Counted from the first letter of the stretch, positions 15,676 through 25,014 are shown. The stretch: 49,142 nucleotides of DNA from Pseudobutyrivibrio sp. (GCA_024697025.1 JAILGH010000032.1:1-49142), one strand, 5' to 3'. Notes: a model not told the origin generated them from the sequence alone. Program-made: numbers and translations.

Positions 15676-16026
15676 ATGAACGCAAACGAGATTATTAGAA
15701 ACATTGAAGCTGCTGAGCTTAAGGCAGAGTTACCTGAGTTTCAGGTAGGTGACACAGTTAAGGTTTACGGCCGTATCGTTGAGGGTAACCGTACTCGTGT
15801 ACAGGTATTTGAGGGTACAGTTATCAAGAGACAGGGCGGAAGCAACCGTGAGACATTCACAGTTCGCAAGAACTCTAACGGTGTTGGTGTAGAAAAGACT
15901 TGGCCACTTCACAGCCCTAACGTTGAGAAGATCGAAGTAGTTAGAAAGGGTAAAGTTCGTAGAGCTAAGCTTTACTACCTCAGAAATCTCACAGGTAAGA
16001 AGGCAAAGGTTAAGGAAAGAATCTAG
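15676..16026 (+). CDS. rplS: 50S ribosomal protein L19
   Basis: A 116-residue protein with the L19 patterns [20 protein letters not shown] and [20 protein letters not shown]. It lies at the interface of the ribosomal subunits. TTAGGAGGAAAAA precedes the ATG. It has its own promoter and terminator, so it can be made apart from the rimM-trmD unit. Confidence 0.97.
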   Translation: MNANEIIRNIEAAELKAELPEFQVGDTVKVYGRIVEGNRTRVQVFEGTVIKRQGGSNRETFTVRKNSNGVGVEKTWPLHSPNVEKIEVVRKGKVRRAKLYYLRNLTGKKAKVKERI

Positions 16027-16039
16027 TCTCGACAAGTTG

Positions 16040-16069
16040 GAACAGTCACTTATGTGGCTGTTCTTTTTT
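16040..16069 (+). terminator. rplS terminator
   Basis: GAACAGTCAC (16040-16049) pairs with GTGGCTGTTC (16054-16063), one G-U pair, four-base loop, then six T. Confidence 0.9.
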
Positions 16070-16163
16070 CTTTGTAGGAAAATGCAAAGCAAAACTCTTT
16101 CATGTATGGTAATTATGGACAATATGCGGTATATTATTACTAAAGATTATAAAGGGATTTTGT

Positions 16164-16760
16164 ATGTTTTTATCAAAAAGAAGATTATCAAACAATTCGT
16201 TATTTAGAAAAAAAGATGGACTTAGTTTTAGACGTCGCCGCAGGAAAATTGATTTCGACAAAGTTAAGCATATTCTCCTGTTGGTTGTAGAGCTGGTGCT
16301 TGTTGTAGGCCTTGCTTACGGTGTCGTTATATGTTTTGGTAAGCAGGTGGAGTGTTCTAATGCTTCTATGGAGCCAACCTACGAAACATCCGATAAATTA
16401 CTTATAAACATTATTGCTTACAAGTTTAATAGTCCAGAGCGTGGAGATGTTATTGCATTTAAACCAAGGTCCAATGTTAATGCAAGTTACAGTGTTAAGC
16501 GAGTTATCGGCTTGCCTGGTGACACTTTATATATTAAGAGTGGTCGAATCTATATCAATGAGGAGCTTTACAAGGAGGGTATGGAGTTAGACCCTATTGA
16601 GAATGCAGGGGTTGCTGCTTCACCTATCAAGTTATTGGACAACCAGTATTTTGTTTTAGGTGACAACCGTAATTCGTCGGAGGATTCTAGGTACGAGAGT
16701 ATCGGTTTACTTTCAAAGGAAGATATTTTAGGAAAAATATGGATTAAATATCCATTCTAG
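16164..16760 (+). CDS. lepB: signal peptidase I, first copy
   Basis: A 198-residue membrane-anchored peptidase that removes signal peptides from exported proteins. A strongly basic cytoplasmic N-terminus (RRRRRK at 23-28) precedes one membrane helix at about 36-57. The catalytic serine is S68 in NASMEPT, the catalytic lysine is K112 in VKRVIGLPGD, and GDNRNSSEDSR forms the last conserved box. A second, longer copy follows at 17619 across rbgA. The serine box reads CSNASMEPT rather than the more usual V-x-G-x-SM, so substrate preference may differ. Confidence 0.92.
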   Translation: MFLSKRRLSNNSLFRKKDGLSFRRRRRKIDFDKVKHILLLVVELVLVVGLAYGVVICFGKQVECSNASMEPTYETSDKLLINIIAYKFNSPERGDVIAFKPRSNVNASYSVKRVIGLPGDTLYIKSGRIYINEELYKEGMELDPIENAGVAASPIKLLDNQYFVLGDNRNSSEDSRYESIGLLSKEDILGKIWIKYPF

Positions 16761-16769
16761 AGGTGCAAT

Positions 16770-17609
16770 ATGGAATTTCAATGGTATCCAGGGCATATGA
16801 CCAAAGCAAAGCGTCAGATGCAGGAAGATATTAAGCTTATCGATTTAATAATAGAGGTTATTGATGCAAGATGTCCGGTTTCAAGCCGTAATCCAGATAT
16901 TAATGGATTAGCTTCAGGTAAGCTTAGGCTTGTACTTTTAAATAAGTCAGATTTGGCCGACAAGGATACTAACCGTAAATGGGTTGAGTATTTTAAGGGG
17001 CAGGGCTTTTATGTGGTTGAGCTTGACTCAAGAGACCGCAAGAATATGAAGGGTGTGCAGGCTACTTTGGATGAAGTTTGTGCAGCTAAGTTCGAACGCG
17101 ACAGAAAGCGCGGCATCAAGAACAGGCCTGTTAGAGCAATGGTGGTTGGTATACCTAATGTTGGTAAGTCAACCTTTATCAATTCCTTTGCTGGACGTTC
17201 AGTGGCCAAGACTGGCAACAAGCCAGGCGTAACCAAGGGCAAGCAGTGGATTAAGCTTAATAAGTCAGTAGAGCTTTTAGATACTCCAGGTATTTTATGG
17301 CCTAAGTTTGAGGACAATACAGTTGGATTACATCTTGCATTTATTGGTTCTATCAACGATGCGATTGTTGAGACAAGAGAGCTTGCGCTAGAGCTTACTG
17401 ATTTTCTTACCAGTAATTATCCAGGTATTATTAATAAAAGATATGGCGTGGATGAATCTCAGCAAAATCATGAGATTATTACGGATATTGCAAAGAATCG
17501 TAACTTCGTCAAGAAGGGTTCGGAGTTTGATTTTGATAAGGCGGCAGCTGTTCTTATAGATGAGTTTAGAAGCGGAAGCCTTGGCAATATATCACTGGAA
17601 AGACCATAG
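16770..17609 (+). CDS. rbgA: ribosome biogenesis GTPase RbgA (YlqF)
   Basis: A 279-residue circularly permuted GTPase needed for late 50S assembly. The motif order is G4 (NKSD, 58-61), then G1 (GIPNVGKST, about 127-135), then G3 (DTPG, about 170), which is diagnostic of the permuted family. The N-terminus FQWYPGHMTKAKRQM is characteristic. A helical C-terminal domain follows. It sits between two lepB copies in a tight run (9-base gaps). Confidence 0.96.
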   Translation: MEFQWYPGHMTKAKRQMQEDIKLIDLIIEVIDARCPVSSRNPDINGLASGKLRLVLLNKSDLADKDTNRKWVEYFKGQGFYVVELDSRDRKNMKGVQATLDEVCAAKFERDRKRGIKNRPVRAMVVGIPNVGKSTFINSFAGRSVAKTGNKPGVTKGKQWIKLNKSVELLDTPGILWPKFEDNTVGLHLAFIGSINDAIVETRELALELTDFLTSNYPGIINKRYGVDESQQNHEIITDIAKNRNFVKKGSEFDFDKAAAVLIDEFRSGSLGNISLERP

Positions 17610-17618
17610 GAGGATGAC

Positions 17619-18320
17619 ATGAAAGTTATCGACTTTGATGAAGAAGAAATAGAAATCAAGAGAAAGATTGAGAAGGCGAGACATAATATAAGTGAGGTAG
17701 AGGATCTTTCTGATTTTGATTCCAAGTCTAAGAAGCCTTCAAAGGATAAAGGTAAGGATGATGAGGAGTTGGAGCCTCTTACACCTAAGGCAGTAGCACG
17801 AGAGATTTTTAGCGTTATTTTCAACGTTATAATGTGCTTTGTTATTGTGTTTTTAATCACCCATTTCATTGGGCAGAGAACAGTGGTTAGCGGTGAGTCC
17901 ATGATGGATACATTATATGATAGAGATAATCTTATTGTTGATAAGATTTCTTATAGATTACACGATCCTGAGAGATTCGACGTTATTGTATTTCCACCTA
18001 AGGAAGACGAAGGCGCTTTTTACATCAAGAGAGTTATTGGATTGCCAGGAGAGACTGTTAGAATCGATAGCTCTGGTAATATCTACATCAATGACCAGAT
18101 ACTTGAGGAAAGCTACGGCACTGATGTTATTAACAATCCGGGCAATGCCATTGATGATATACATCTAGGTGAAGATGAGTTCTTCGTATTAGGTGACAAC
18201 CGCAATAACAGTATGGATTCTCGTTGGCTTGGACCAATCAAGGGTGACGAGATTACAGGTAGAGCGTGGATAAGATTTTACCCATTTAACAAAGCTGGCT
18301 TAGTTGAGAACATTGAATAA
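17619..18320 (+). CDS. lepB: signal peptidase I, second copy
   Basis: A 233-residue signal peptidase I. It has an unusually long charged cytoplasmic N-terminus (about 60 residues of Lys/Glu/Asp), one membrane helix at about 64-82, the catalytic serine S94 in SGESMMDTL, the lysine K137 in IKRVIGLPGE, and the GDNRNNSMDSR box. It is a true paralogue of the 16164 gene rather than a recent duplicate. AGGAGG lies upstream of the start, nine bases after rbgA. Confidence 0.94.
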   Translation: MKVIDFDEEEIEIKRKIEKARHNISEVEDLSDFDSKSKKPSKDKGKDDEELEPLTPKAVAREIFSVIFNVIMCFVIVFLITHFIGQRTVVSGESMMDTLYDRDNLIVDKISYRLHDPERFDVIVFPPKEDEGAFYIKRVIGLPGETVRIDSSGNIYINDQILEESYGTDVINNPGNAIDDIHLGEDEFFVLGDNRNNSMDSRWLGPIKGDEITGRAWIRFYPFNKAGLVENIE

Positions 18321-18322
18321 TT

Positions 18323-19087
18323 ATGAGTGAAAAAAAGATTTCTGAAATTCAAAAACAGTACAAAGAGACAGAGCTTCCTCTGTTACCGGATTTTATTGAG
18401 GAATATATTAACGACTGTAGACCTGGCGTATCAAAGATTATAGGTCAGGCTCTAAAGCGAATGGAAAAGCTTCGTGTTGAAAAGGAGCGTATCGAAAAGC
18501 TTAAGGAGTACGAGTACAAATATTGGGAAAAGTACGATTATATTGGTGGCATAGACGAGGTTGGAAGAGGTCCTCTTGCAGGCCCTGTTGTTACAGCTTG
18601 TGTTATCTTGCCAAAAGATTGCGATATTTTATATATCAATGACTCCAAGAAGCTTTCTGCCACCAAGCGCGAGGAGCTTTACGAGGAGATTATGGCCAAG
18701 GCTGTTTCGGTTTCTATTGGTGTAGTTTCAGAGGCTAGAATTGACGAAATCAACATTTTACAGGCTACTTATGAGGCTATGAGACAGGCTATCAAGGAAA
18801 GCAAGGTGCAGCCTCAGCTACTTCTTAACGATGCAGTTACTATTCCTGAGGTTGATATTCCTCAGGTTGCCATTATAAAGGGTGACGCCAAGTCTATTTC
18901 CATTGGCGCAGCCAGCATTATTGCAAAGGTTACTAGGGATAGAATGATGGTTGAGTACGACCAGATTTACCCTGAATATAATTTCGCTTCCAACAAAGGC
19001 TACGGTTCTGCAGAGCATATTAAGGCTCTCAAGAATAGTGGACCTTGTCCAATTCACAGGAGATCTTTTATAGGTAACTTTGTCTAG
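18323..19087 (+). CDS. rnhB: ribonuclease HII
   Basis: A 254-residue enzyme that removes RNA from RNA/DNA hybrids and single ribonucleotides. The first catalytic pair lies in GGIDEVGRGPLAGPV (about 74-88), with later NDSKKL and the helix ending in HIKALKNSGPCPIHRRSF. The N-terminal ~70-residue helical extension is typical of Firmicute RNase HII. It starts two bases after lepB. Confidence 0.95.
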   Translation: MSEKKISEIQKQYKETELPLLPDFIEEYINDCRPGVSKIIGQALKRMEKLRVEKERIEKLKEYEYKYWEKYDYIGGIDEVGRGPLAGPVVTACVILPKDCDILYINDSKKLSATKREELYEEIMAKAVSVSIGVVSEARIDEINILQATYEAMRQAIKESKVQPQLLLNDAVTIPEVDIPQVAIIKGDAKSISIGAASIIAKVTRDRMMVEYDQIYPEYNFASNKGYGSAEHIKALKNSGPCPIHRRSFIGNFV

Positions 19088-19101
19088 GCGGTTGGTGAAT
19101 T

Positions 19102-20961
19102 ATGAATATTAACAATGGTTTAAACCCATACAATTCCAATTTTGTAAATAATACTGATGTGGCCAAAATGAGTCAGGGTCAGTCCCTTACAGGCACCCCT
19201 GCGTCTAGCCTTAAAGAAGGTGAGATTTTTGAAGGCTCAGTCAATTCTATAGAGAATGGAAAGGTTACTATCGGTCTTGCCAACGGCCAGACTATGACAG
19301 CCCGTCTTGATGCGGGAGTAAGCCTCACCCAGGGACAGTCGGTTTTCTTTGAGGTGAAGAGTAACGACGGCAACCTTATCCAGATTCGTCCAATTTCTTT
19401 AGATTCACTAGCGGCCAATCCAACATTACTTAAAGCTCTTGATATGGCAAACATTGCAGCCAACGAAAGAACCATCAATATGGTTAATTCGATGATGCAA
19501 AATTCTATGTCAATCAGCCCTGAGAACTTGGCAGTTATGAATAGGGCTATGATTAACAATCCCACTGTAGATGCCCAGACTCTTGTTACAATGGCAAAGT
19601 CTGGTCTTGAAATTACACCGGACAATGTAAATATGTTTGTTAATTACGCCAACGACAAGGCTCTCATGACTGATAATTTTCAAGTGATATCAGACATGCT
19701 TCCTAAGCTTATGTCATCGGGTGATATTTCTACCCAAGATGCTATTCAAATAAACAATCAGATTAAAGAGATTTTCCTTCCTGCTGAGCAGCAGGTGGCA
19801 CAAGCAAGTCAAGAGGTGGAGGCTGCCACCCAGCAAAACACCACATCTACAAATCCGGAGACAGCAAGTGTAGTAAATGATGGCACTCAATCCAGTGTTA
19901 TAGATAGCGCTGTTAATGGCAGGGCCGGAGATATTCCTGTTTTAGATAATGATGTGCTTACTTCAGGAGCAAAGCCAGAGGCCCAGGCAAATCAACAACC
20001 AGGGGTTTCGGTTAATCCTGAGCAGACGGCTACTGCAAATCAGACAACTCAGGCGAATCAGGCCGAGGCACAGGAGACTGTTGCTCAAAATGAGCTTGGC
20101 AATCAGCTACTTAATAGCTTTGCTGGTGAAAAGCAGATTACTTCCTTTAATACCTTGCTTAATTCGCTGCCTGATTTTCCAAAGGATAATTTGGAGATTT
20201 TCAGTGAGGACGGCACATTAAAGGCTGATGCCAACATTAAAGAGGTTTTTAGAGAAATTACTGATTTTTTAAACAATCATCCTGATATACCAAAGGAAAC
20301 TTTAAATGATTTGATTAGATCGCCACTTTATAGCGGTCTTCTTAAGAATATTATTTCTAATAGCTTTGCTATGGAGCCTAAGGATGTTACCAAACCAGGT
20401 GAGATTTCAAAGCTTTATGAGCGTGTGCTCAAACAGACGGAGGCTCTTGAGCGGCTAGTTGCAAACTTTGCCAATAAAGCAGCTGAAACTATCAAGAATC
20501 AGACTGCAGAGATTAAGCAAAATATTAATTTCATGAATTCAGCAAACGAGATTTATAACTTCGTTCAGATTCCTCTGAAAATGTACAATCAAAACACTGA
20601 CAGCATGCTTTATGTACGCCAGAACAAAAAGAGTAGCTATGAGGCAGGCGAGGAGATTACTGCATTTTTGCATTTTGACATGGAATATCTTGGTCCGACA
20701 GATGTATTTATTTCTCTCAAGGAGACTAATGTTGGTTGCAAGTGGAATCTTGCAAACGAGGATTCTATGAATCTTATAGAACAAAATCTTGATATTCTAA
20801 CAAAGCGACTTGAAGAGAAAGGCTTTAGCGTAAGCTCGCAGGTTACCTGTAATGAGCCAAGAGCCAGCTTTGTTGAAGATTTTCTTGGTGCTGCGCCAGT
20901 TTCAACCGAGAGCTCTTCAGCAGGATTAGTGCACAGATACAGCTTTGATATGAGGGCATAA
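19102..20961 (+). CDS. ylqG: FliK-like protein YlqG
   Basis: A 619-residue protein between rnhB and ylqH, the position of B. subtilis ylqG. The N-terminal ~100 residues form a small beta domain (EGEIFEGSVNSIENGKVTIG). The centre is low-complexity, Gln/Ala/Asn/Thr-rich (about 225-340). The last ~130 residues resemble the C-terminal domain of flagellar hook-length protein FliK (ITAFLHFDMEYLGPTDVFIS, then a long amphipathic helix and GFSVSSQV). FliK uses that domain to act on FlhB, and the next gene is an FlhB tail homologue. No flagellar genes are nearby, so a role in flagellar export is not shown. Confidence 0.75.
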   Translation: MNINNGLNPYNSNFVNNTDVAKMSQGQSLTGTPASSLKEGEIFEGSVNSIENGKVTIGLANGQTMTARLDAGVSLTQGQSVFFEVKSNDGNLIQIRPISLDSLAANPTLLKALDMANIAANERTINMVNSMMQNSMSISPENLAVMNRAMINNPTVDAQTLVTMAKSGLEITPDNVNMFVNYANDKALMTDNFQVISDMLPKLMSSGDISTQDAIQINNQIKEIFLPAEQQVAQASQEVEAATQQNTTSTNPETASVVNDGTQSSVIDSAVNGRAGDIPVLDNDVLTSGAKPEAQANQQPGVSVNPEQTATANQTTQANQAEAQETVAQNELGNQLLNSFAGEKQITSFNTLLNSLPDFPKDNLEIFSEDGTLKADANIKEVFREITDFLNNHPDIPKETLNDLIRSPLYSGLLKNIISNSFAMEPKDVTKPGEISKLYERVLKQTEALERLVANFANKAAETIKNQTAEIKQNINFMNSANEIYNFVQIPLKMYNQNTDSMLYVRQNKKSSYEAGEEITAFLHFDMEYLGPTDVFISLKETNVGCKWNLANEDSMNLIEQNLDILTKRLEEKGFSVSSQVTCNEPRASFVEDFLGAAPVSTESSSAGLVHRYSFDMRA

Positions 20962-20963
20962 CT

Positions 20964-21251
20964 ATGGCAGAAGACAAAAAATTCGATAAAGACAAAACCG
21001 CCGTTGCGCTTTCGTATGAGGCTGGTGATACTGCTCCTAAAATTCTTGCTTCCGGCAAGGGATATGTTGCTGAGCAGATTATTCAGGAAGCCAAGAAAAA
21101 CGATGTGCCTTTTTATCAGGATAATGAGTTAGCGCAAACTCTTAGCAAGCTTAACATAGGGGACGCCATTCCACCTGAATTGTACGAGGTTGTTGCTGAG
21201 ATTTTGGTTTTTGTTAATGACATGGAAAAGATTAAATCAAAATTACATTAG
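20964..21251 (+). CDS. ylqH: FlhB C-terminal domain homologue YlqH
   Basis: A 95-residue soluble protein matching the cytoplasmic tail of FlhB/YscU export-switch proteins: TAVALSYE, APKILASGKGYVAEQI, NELAQTLSKLNIGDAIPPELYEVVAEIL (split here). The NPTH self-cleavage motif that should precede AVAL is absent (DKDKTAVALSY instead), as are the membrane helices. So it is a stand-alone switch-domain relative without autocleavage. It starts two bases after the FliK-like ylqG. Confidence 0.85.
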   Translation: MAEDKKFDKDKTAVALSYEAGDTAPKILASGKGYVAEQIIQEAKKNDVPFYQDNELAQTLSKLNIGDAIPPELYEVVAEILVFVNDMEKIKSKLH

Positions 21252-21260
21252 AGGTTTAAT

Positions 21261-21620
21261 TTGAATAACAGAAGACAAGGAAATGATTTTGAAAAACTTG
21301 CTGCCGATTATCTTCAGCGCCAGGGCATGGAAATTATCGAGTTTAATTTCTATTGCAAGGTGGGAGAGATAGATATTATTGCAAGAGACGGTAGTTATTT
21401 GGTTTTTGTAGAAGTAAAATATAGAAAGTCTGCGTCTAGTGGTGATGCAGCTTCTGCTGTTAATTTTGCTAAAATGCGAAAGATTTCACGGACAGCAGAT
21501 TTTTATTTGTATAGCCACCAATATGGTGGCGACACTAATGTACGATTTGATGTGGTGGCAATTGAATCAGGGCATTTACATCACTACAAAAATGCATTTG
21601 AGTATATTCCCGTATTTTAG
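21261..21620 (+). CDS. yraN: UPF0102 (YraN) nuclease-fold protein
   Basis: A 119-residue protein with the UPF0102 motif GEIDIIARDG...LVFVEVKYRKS, the D-x(n)-ExK signature of a restriction-endonuclease-like fold (about 37-58). The function is unproven; it is usually next to rnhB. The start is TTG with AGAGG upstream, nine bases after ylqH. A long structured intergenic region follows. Confidence 0.9.
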   Translation: MNNRRQGNDFEKLAADYLQRQGMEIIEFNFYCKVGEIDIIARDGSYLVFVEVKYRKSASSGDAASAVNFAKMRKISRTADFYLYSHQYGGDTNVRFDVVAIESGHLHHYKNAFEYIPVF

Positions 21621-21632
21621 CTATCGCAACTT

Positions 21633-21859
21633 TACAAGTGCTTGTACCTATTGTAAAATCTAGGCTGAGCGCAAATCTTACGATAACAATATATTAATAT
21701 TCTTTCCTCGGCTAACACGTCTCGTTCAGAACATTAATATATTGTTATCTAGATTTGTTTGAAACTATATTGCACTTGTAGCTATCAATGTTTATACATG
21801 CTTAAGGAGCCAATCTCGCGACGAAGCTGTATAAATATTGATAGCGTAACAAGCGCTCA
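21633..21859. other. structured intergenic element with two long related hairpins
   Basis: Between yraN and der. Hairpin 1: GATAACAATATATTAAT (21682-21698) pairs perfectly with 21733-21749, extended by CAAATCT/AGATTTG (21672-21678 with 21751-21757) and TTCT/AGAA, about 28 bp around a 24-base GC-richer loop. Hairpin 2: 18 bp, 21781-21798 with 21828-21845, one G-U pair. TACAAGTGC (21633-21641) can pair with GCACTTGTA (21772-21780) around hairpin 1, and TGAGCGC (21666-21672) with GCGCTCA (21853-21859). The arms of hairpin 2, read in reverse complement, resemble hairpin 1 (TTACGNTANCAATAT). It could be a small RNA, a der leader or a MITE-like repeat. The type is undecided. Confidence 0.6.
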
Positions 21860-21883
21860 TAGACCATAGAAGAGAGGTAAATT

Positions 21884-23209
21884 ATGTCGAGACCAGTTGT
21901 GGCTATAGTTGGCCGCCCTAATGTTGGAAAATCTACGCTTTTTAACGCCCTGGCAGGCGAGCGTATTTCTATAGTTAAAGATACACCAGGTGTTACAAGA
22001 GATCGTATTTATGCAGATGTTTCATGGCTCAACTACGATTTTACAATGATTGATACCGGTGGTATCGAGCCTGATTCAAAGGATATTATCCTTTCTCAGA
22101 TGCGTGAGCAGGCGCAGATTGCCATTGATACAGCAGATGTTATTATTTTCCTTGTGGACGTTAAGCAAGGCCTTGTTGATAGTGATTCTAAGGTTGCTGA
22201 TATGCTTCGCAGAAGTCACAAGCCAGTTGTGCTTGTTGTTAACAAGGTTGATAGCTTTGAGCGAGACATGGCAGATGTCTACGAGTTTTACAATCTTGGT
22301 ATTGGTGACCCAATTGCGATTTCTGCTTCATCAAGACTCGGTTTTGGTGATATGCTTGATGTGGTTGTCAGCTATTTCCCTGAGCCATCTGGAGATGAGG
22401 AGGAGGACGACACTCCACGAATAGCTGTCATTGGTAAGCCAAACGTTGGTAAATCATCATTGATTAACAAGCTATGTGGTGAGGAGCGAGTTATTGTTTC
22501 AGATATAGCGGGCACTACTCGTGATGCTGTAGATACTAGAGTTCGCTACAATCATAAGGATTATATCTTTATCGATACAGCAGGGCTTCGTCGCAAGAGC
22601 AAGATTAAAGAGGACTTGGAGAGATATTCAATAGTTCGTGCTGTTGCTTCAGTTGAGAAATCAGACGTTGTAATTATCATGATAGATGCCACCGAAGGTG
22701 TTACAGAGCAGGATGCCAAGATTGCAGGTATTGCACATGACCGCGGCAAGGGCATTATCATAGCTGTCAATAAATGGGATGCTATTGAAAAGAATGACAA
22801 GACAATGAAGGAGCACGAGCAGAAGATTCGCCAGATTCTTTCTTTCATGCCTTACGCTTCAATTCTTTTTATCTCAGTTAAGAGTGGTCAGCGTCTCGGC
22901 AAGATTTACGAGACCATTGATTCTGTTATTGAGAACAATTCAATGCGTATTGCTACTGGTGTCCTTAACGAGATTGTTACTGAGGCAGTTGCGCTTCAGC
23001 AGCCACCTACTGACAAGGGAAAGAGACTCAAGATATTCTATACTACACAGGTTGCTGTTAAGCCGCCTACGTTTGTTATATTTGTCAATGAAAAATACTT
23101 GATGCATTTTTCATATGTTCGTTATCTTGAAAACAGAATTAGAGATGCTTTTGGCTTCGAAGGCACTTCACTTAAATTTATCATTAGAGAAAGAAAGGAA
23201 AACGAATAA
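21884..23209 (+). CDS. der: ribosome biogenesis GTPase Der (EngA)
   Basis: A 441-residue tandem GTPase required for 50S assembly. The first G domain has GRPNVGKST (10-18) and DTGGIEPD. The second has GKPNVGKSS (about 184-192), [11 protein letters not shown] and NKWD. A C-terminal KH-like domain follows ([16 protein letters not shown]). The start has AGAGAGGTAA upstream. Its stop overlaps the plsY start by one base, so translation is coupled. Confidence 0.97.
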   Translation: MSRPVVAIVGRPNVGKSTLFNALAGERISIVKDTPGVTRDRIYADVSWLNYDFTMIDTGGIEPDSKDIILSQMREQAQIAIDTADVIIFLVDVKQGLVDSDSKVADMLRRSHKPVVLVVNKVDSFERDMADVYEFYNLGIGDPIAISASSRLGFGDMLDVVVSYFPEPSGDEEEDDTPRIAVIGKPNVGKSSLINKLCGEERVIVSDIAGTTRDAVDTRVRYNHKDYIFIDTAGLRRKSKIKEDLERYSIVRAVASVEKSDVVIIMIDATEGVTEQDAKIAGIAHDRGKGIIIAVNKWDAIEKNDKTMKEHEQKIRQILSFMPYASILFISVKSGQRLGKIYETIDSVIENNSMRIATGVLNEIVTEAVALQQPPTDKGKRLKIFYTTQVAVKPPTFVIFVNEKYLMHFSYVRYLENRIRDAFGFEGTSLKFIIRERKENE

Positions 23210-23865
23210 TGATAGCAGGGAGACTTATTGCTTTAGCTATTGGCTATTGCTTTGGCATGATTTTGATGGGGTACCTCATTGGAAAGTCCAAAAACATTGA
23301 TTTAACAAAGGTAGGTAGTGGTAATGTTGGCACTACTAACACACTCAGAAATCTTGGCGTTTCAGCAGGTCTTATTACACTTGTTTGGGACTGTTTAAAA
23401 TGCGTTGTAGCAGTTTTTGTTGTATGGCTGTTTTTCAGAAACTTCTATGATAATATTTATATTTATAAGATGTATGCAGGTCTTGGAGTAGTTCTAGGAC
23501 ATGATTTTCCTGTATATATGAAGTTTAAAGGTGGTAAAGGAATTGCATCAACTCTTGGATTTATCATTGCTTTATTTCCAATGGGGCTTCCAATTCCAGC
23601 AATTATCTTTATTGCGATAGTTGCTCTTACAAGATACGTATCTTTGGGCTCTATGATTGGTGTTTTTTCTTTTGCAGCGGAGATGGTTGTTGCTGCAAAA
23701 ATGGGAATGCTTGATGATGTGTTTGTAGGTAAGGAACTTACAGAGGCAGTTGTCATTTGTTGTGTGGTAGCTGCTATTGCCATAGCTTTACATCATGCAA
23801 ATATTAAGCGTTTAATTAATGGAAACGAGAATAAGTTTTCATTCCATCCAGAAACTAGAGAATAA
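23209..23865 (+). CDS. plsY: glycerol-3-phosphate acyltransferase PlsY
   Basis: A 218-residue integral membrane enzyme that transfers the acyl group from PlsX-made acyl-phosphate to glycerol-3-phosphate. Conserved motifs are GSGNVGTTNTLRNLG, GHDFPVYMKFKGGKGIAST and the last His-containing segment. Several membrane helices are evident. It starts within the TAATG overlap with der. The gpsA gene next door supplies its glycerol-3-phosphate. Confidence 0.96.
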   Translation: MIAGRLIALAIGYCFGMILMGYLIGKSKNIDLTKVGSGNVGTTNTLRNLGVSAGLITLVWDCLKCVVAVFVVWLFFRNFYDNIYIYKMYAGLGVVLGHDFPVYMKFKGGKGIASTLGFIIALFPMGLPIPAIIFIAIVALTRYVSLGSMIGVFSFAAEMVVAAKMGMLDDVFVGKELTEAVVICCVVAAIAIALHHANIKRLINGNENKFSFHPETRE

Positions 23866-23895
23866 TTTTAACCTAATAATTTTGGAGATTTTGTA

Positions 23896-24906
23896 ATGGC
23901 TAGAATTAGTGTACTTGGTGCAGGAAGCTGGGGCATCGCCCTAGCTGTAATGCTTGAGAAAAATGGACATGAAGTTACTGTATGGTCTCATCGTCAGTCA
24001 CAGGTTGACCAGATGAAGGATACCCATACTAGTGACAAGATAAAAGGAGTGAAGCTTCCAGATTCACTTATTTTCACTGCAGATATTCAATCTGCGGTTC
24101 TTTCTGCTGATGTGGTTCTTTTTGCTGTTCCTTCAAAGGCAACAAGAGAAACTGCTGAGAAAATCAAACAATTTATCAATGATAATCAGATTTTTATTAC
24201 AGTTACAAAGGGCATCGAGGAAGATACTCTGTTTACACAGACAGAGATTTTAGAGGATGTGTTAGGCAAGGATAAACGTATATGCGTATTATCTGGTCCA
24301 AGCCATGCAGAAGAGGTTGTTGTATTTAATCCAACAGTTGTTGTTGCAGGCTCAACAGATCGCCAAGTTGCTTTATTTGTTCAGAACCTTTTTATGAACA
24401 AGTATTTTAGAGTATATTCTTCACCAGATGTTAAGGGTATCGAGGTTGGTGCAGCCCTCAAAAATGTCATTGCCTTAGCTGCAGGTATGTCAGACGGGCT
24501 AGGATTTGGGGATAATGCCAAGGCTGCTCTTATTACTCGTGGTATCAAGGAGATTTCTTCCCTTGCTGTTGCCATGGGCGGACAGGCCGAGACTCTTTCT
24601 GGTCTTACTGGTGTAGGCGATCTTATTGTTACATGTTCATCTATGCATTCTAGAAATAGGATGGCAGGATTCTACATTGGACAAGGTATGACCAAGGATG
24701 AGGCGATGGACAAAGTTGCCATGGTAGTAGAGGGTGTTTATTCTGCAAAGGCTGCCAAGAAGCTTGCAGAAAAATACAACATAGAAATGCCTATAGTTGA
24801 AATCGTAAATGCGGTATTATTTGATAACCTTCCTGTGAAGGATGCAGTTTACGAACTTATGACTCGCTCAAAGAAGGATGAAACCTCTGAGCTAGAGTGG
24901 GAGTAA
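23896..24906 (+). CDS. gpsA: glycerol-3-phosphate dehydrogenase [NAD(P)+]
   Basis: A 336-residue dehydrogenase that makes sn-glycerol-3-phosphate from dihydroxyacetone phosphate for phospholipids. The nucleotide motif GAGSWGIALA is at 7-16, and the catalytic-lysine region is VGAALKNVIALAAG with GDNAKAAL. GGAG lies upstream of the ATG. The der-plsY-gpsA order is standard. In spore formers spoIVA often follows; here it does not. The reading frame stays open for 28 codons after the TAA. Confidence 0.96.
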   Translation: MARISVLGAGSWGIALAVMLEKNGHEVTVWSHRQSQVDQMKDTHTSDKIKGVKLPDSLIFTADIQSAVLSADVVLFAVPSKATRETAEKIKQFINDNQIFITVTKGIEEDTLFTQTEILEDVLGKDKRICVLSGPSHAEEVVVFNPTVVVAGSTDRQVALFVQNLFMNKYFRVYSSPDVKGIEVGAALKNVIALAAGMSDGLGFGDNAKAALITRGIKEISSLAVAMGGQAETLSGLTGVGDLIVTCSSMHSRNRMAGFYIGQGMTKDEAMDKVAMVVEGVYSAKAAKKLAEKYNIEMPIVEIVNAVLFDNLPVKDAVYELMTRSKKDETSELEWE

Positions 24907-25014
24907 GCTATTATTTGCCTTGGATTTAAGTGGGCAAAAGAGGCAAAGATTCAGTGGGAGAAGGAAGATAAAAATTATAGCGAAGCAGAATAGAGTAATT
25001 AATTAGTACTTATG

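Noticed and set aside
16080-16163. Promoter boxes for lepB in the A+T-rich gap after rplS
   Set aside because: TATATT/TATTAT sequences exist near 16130, but no acceptable -35 box lies 16-18 bases upstream, so no call was made.
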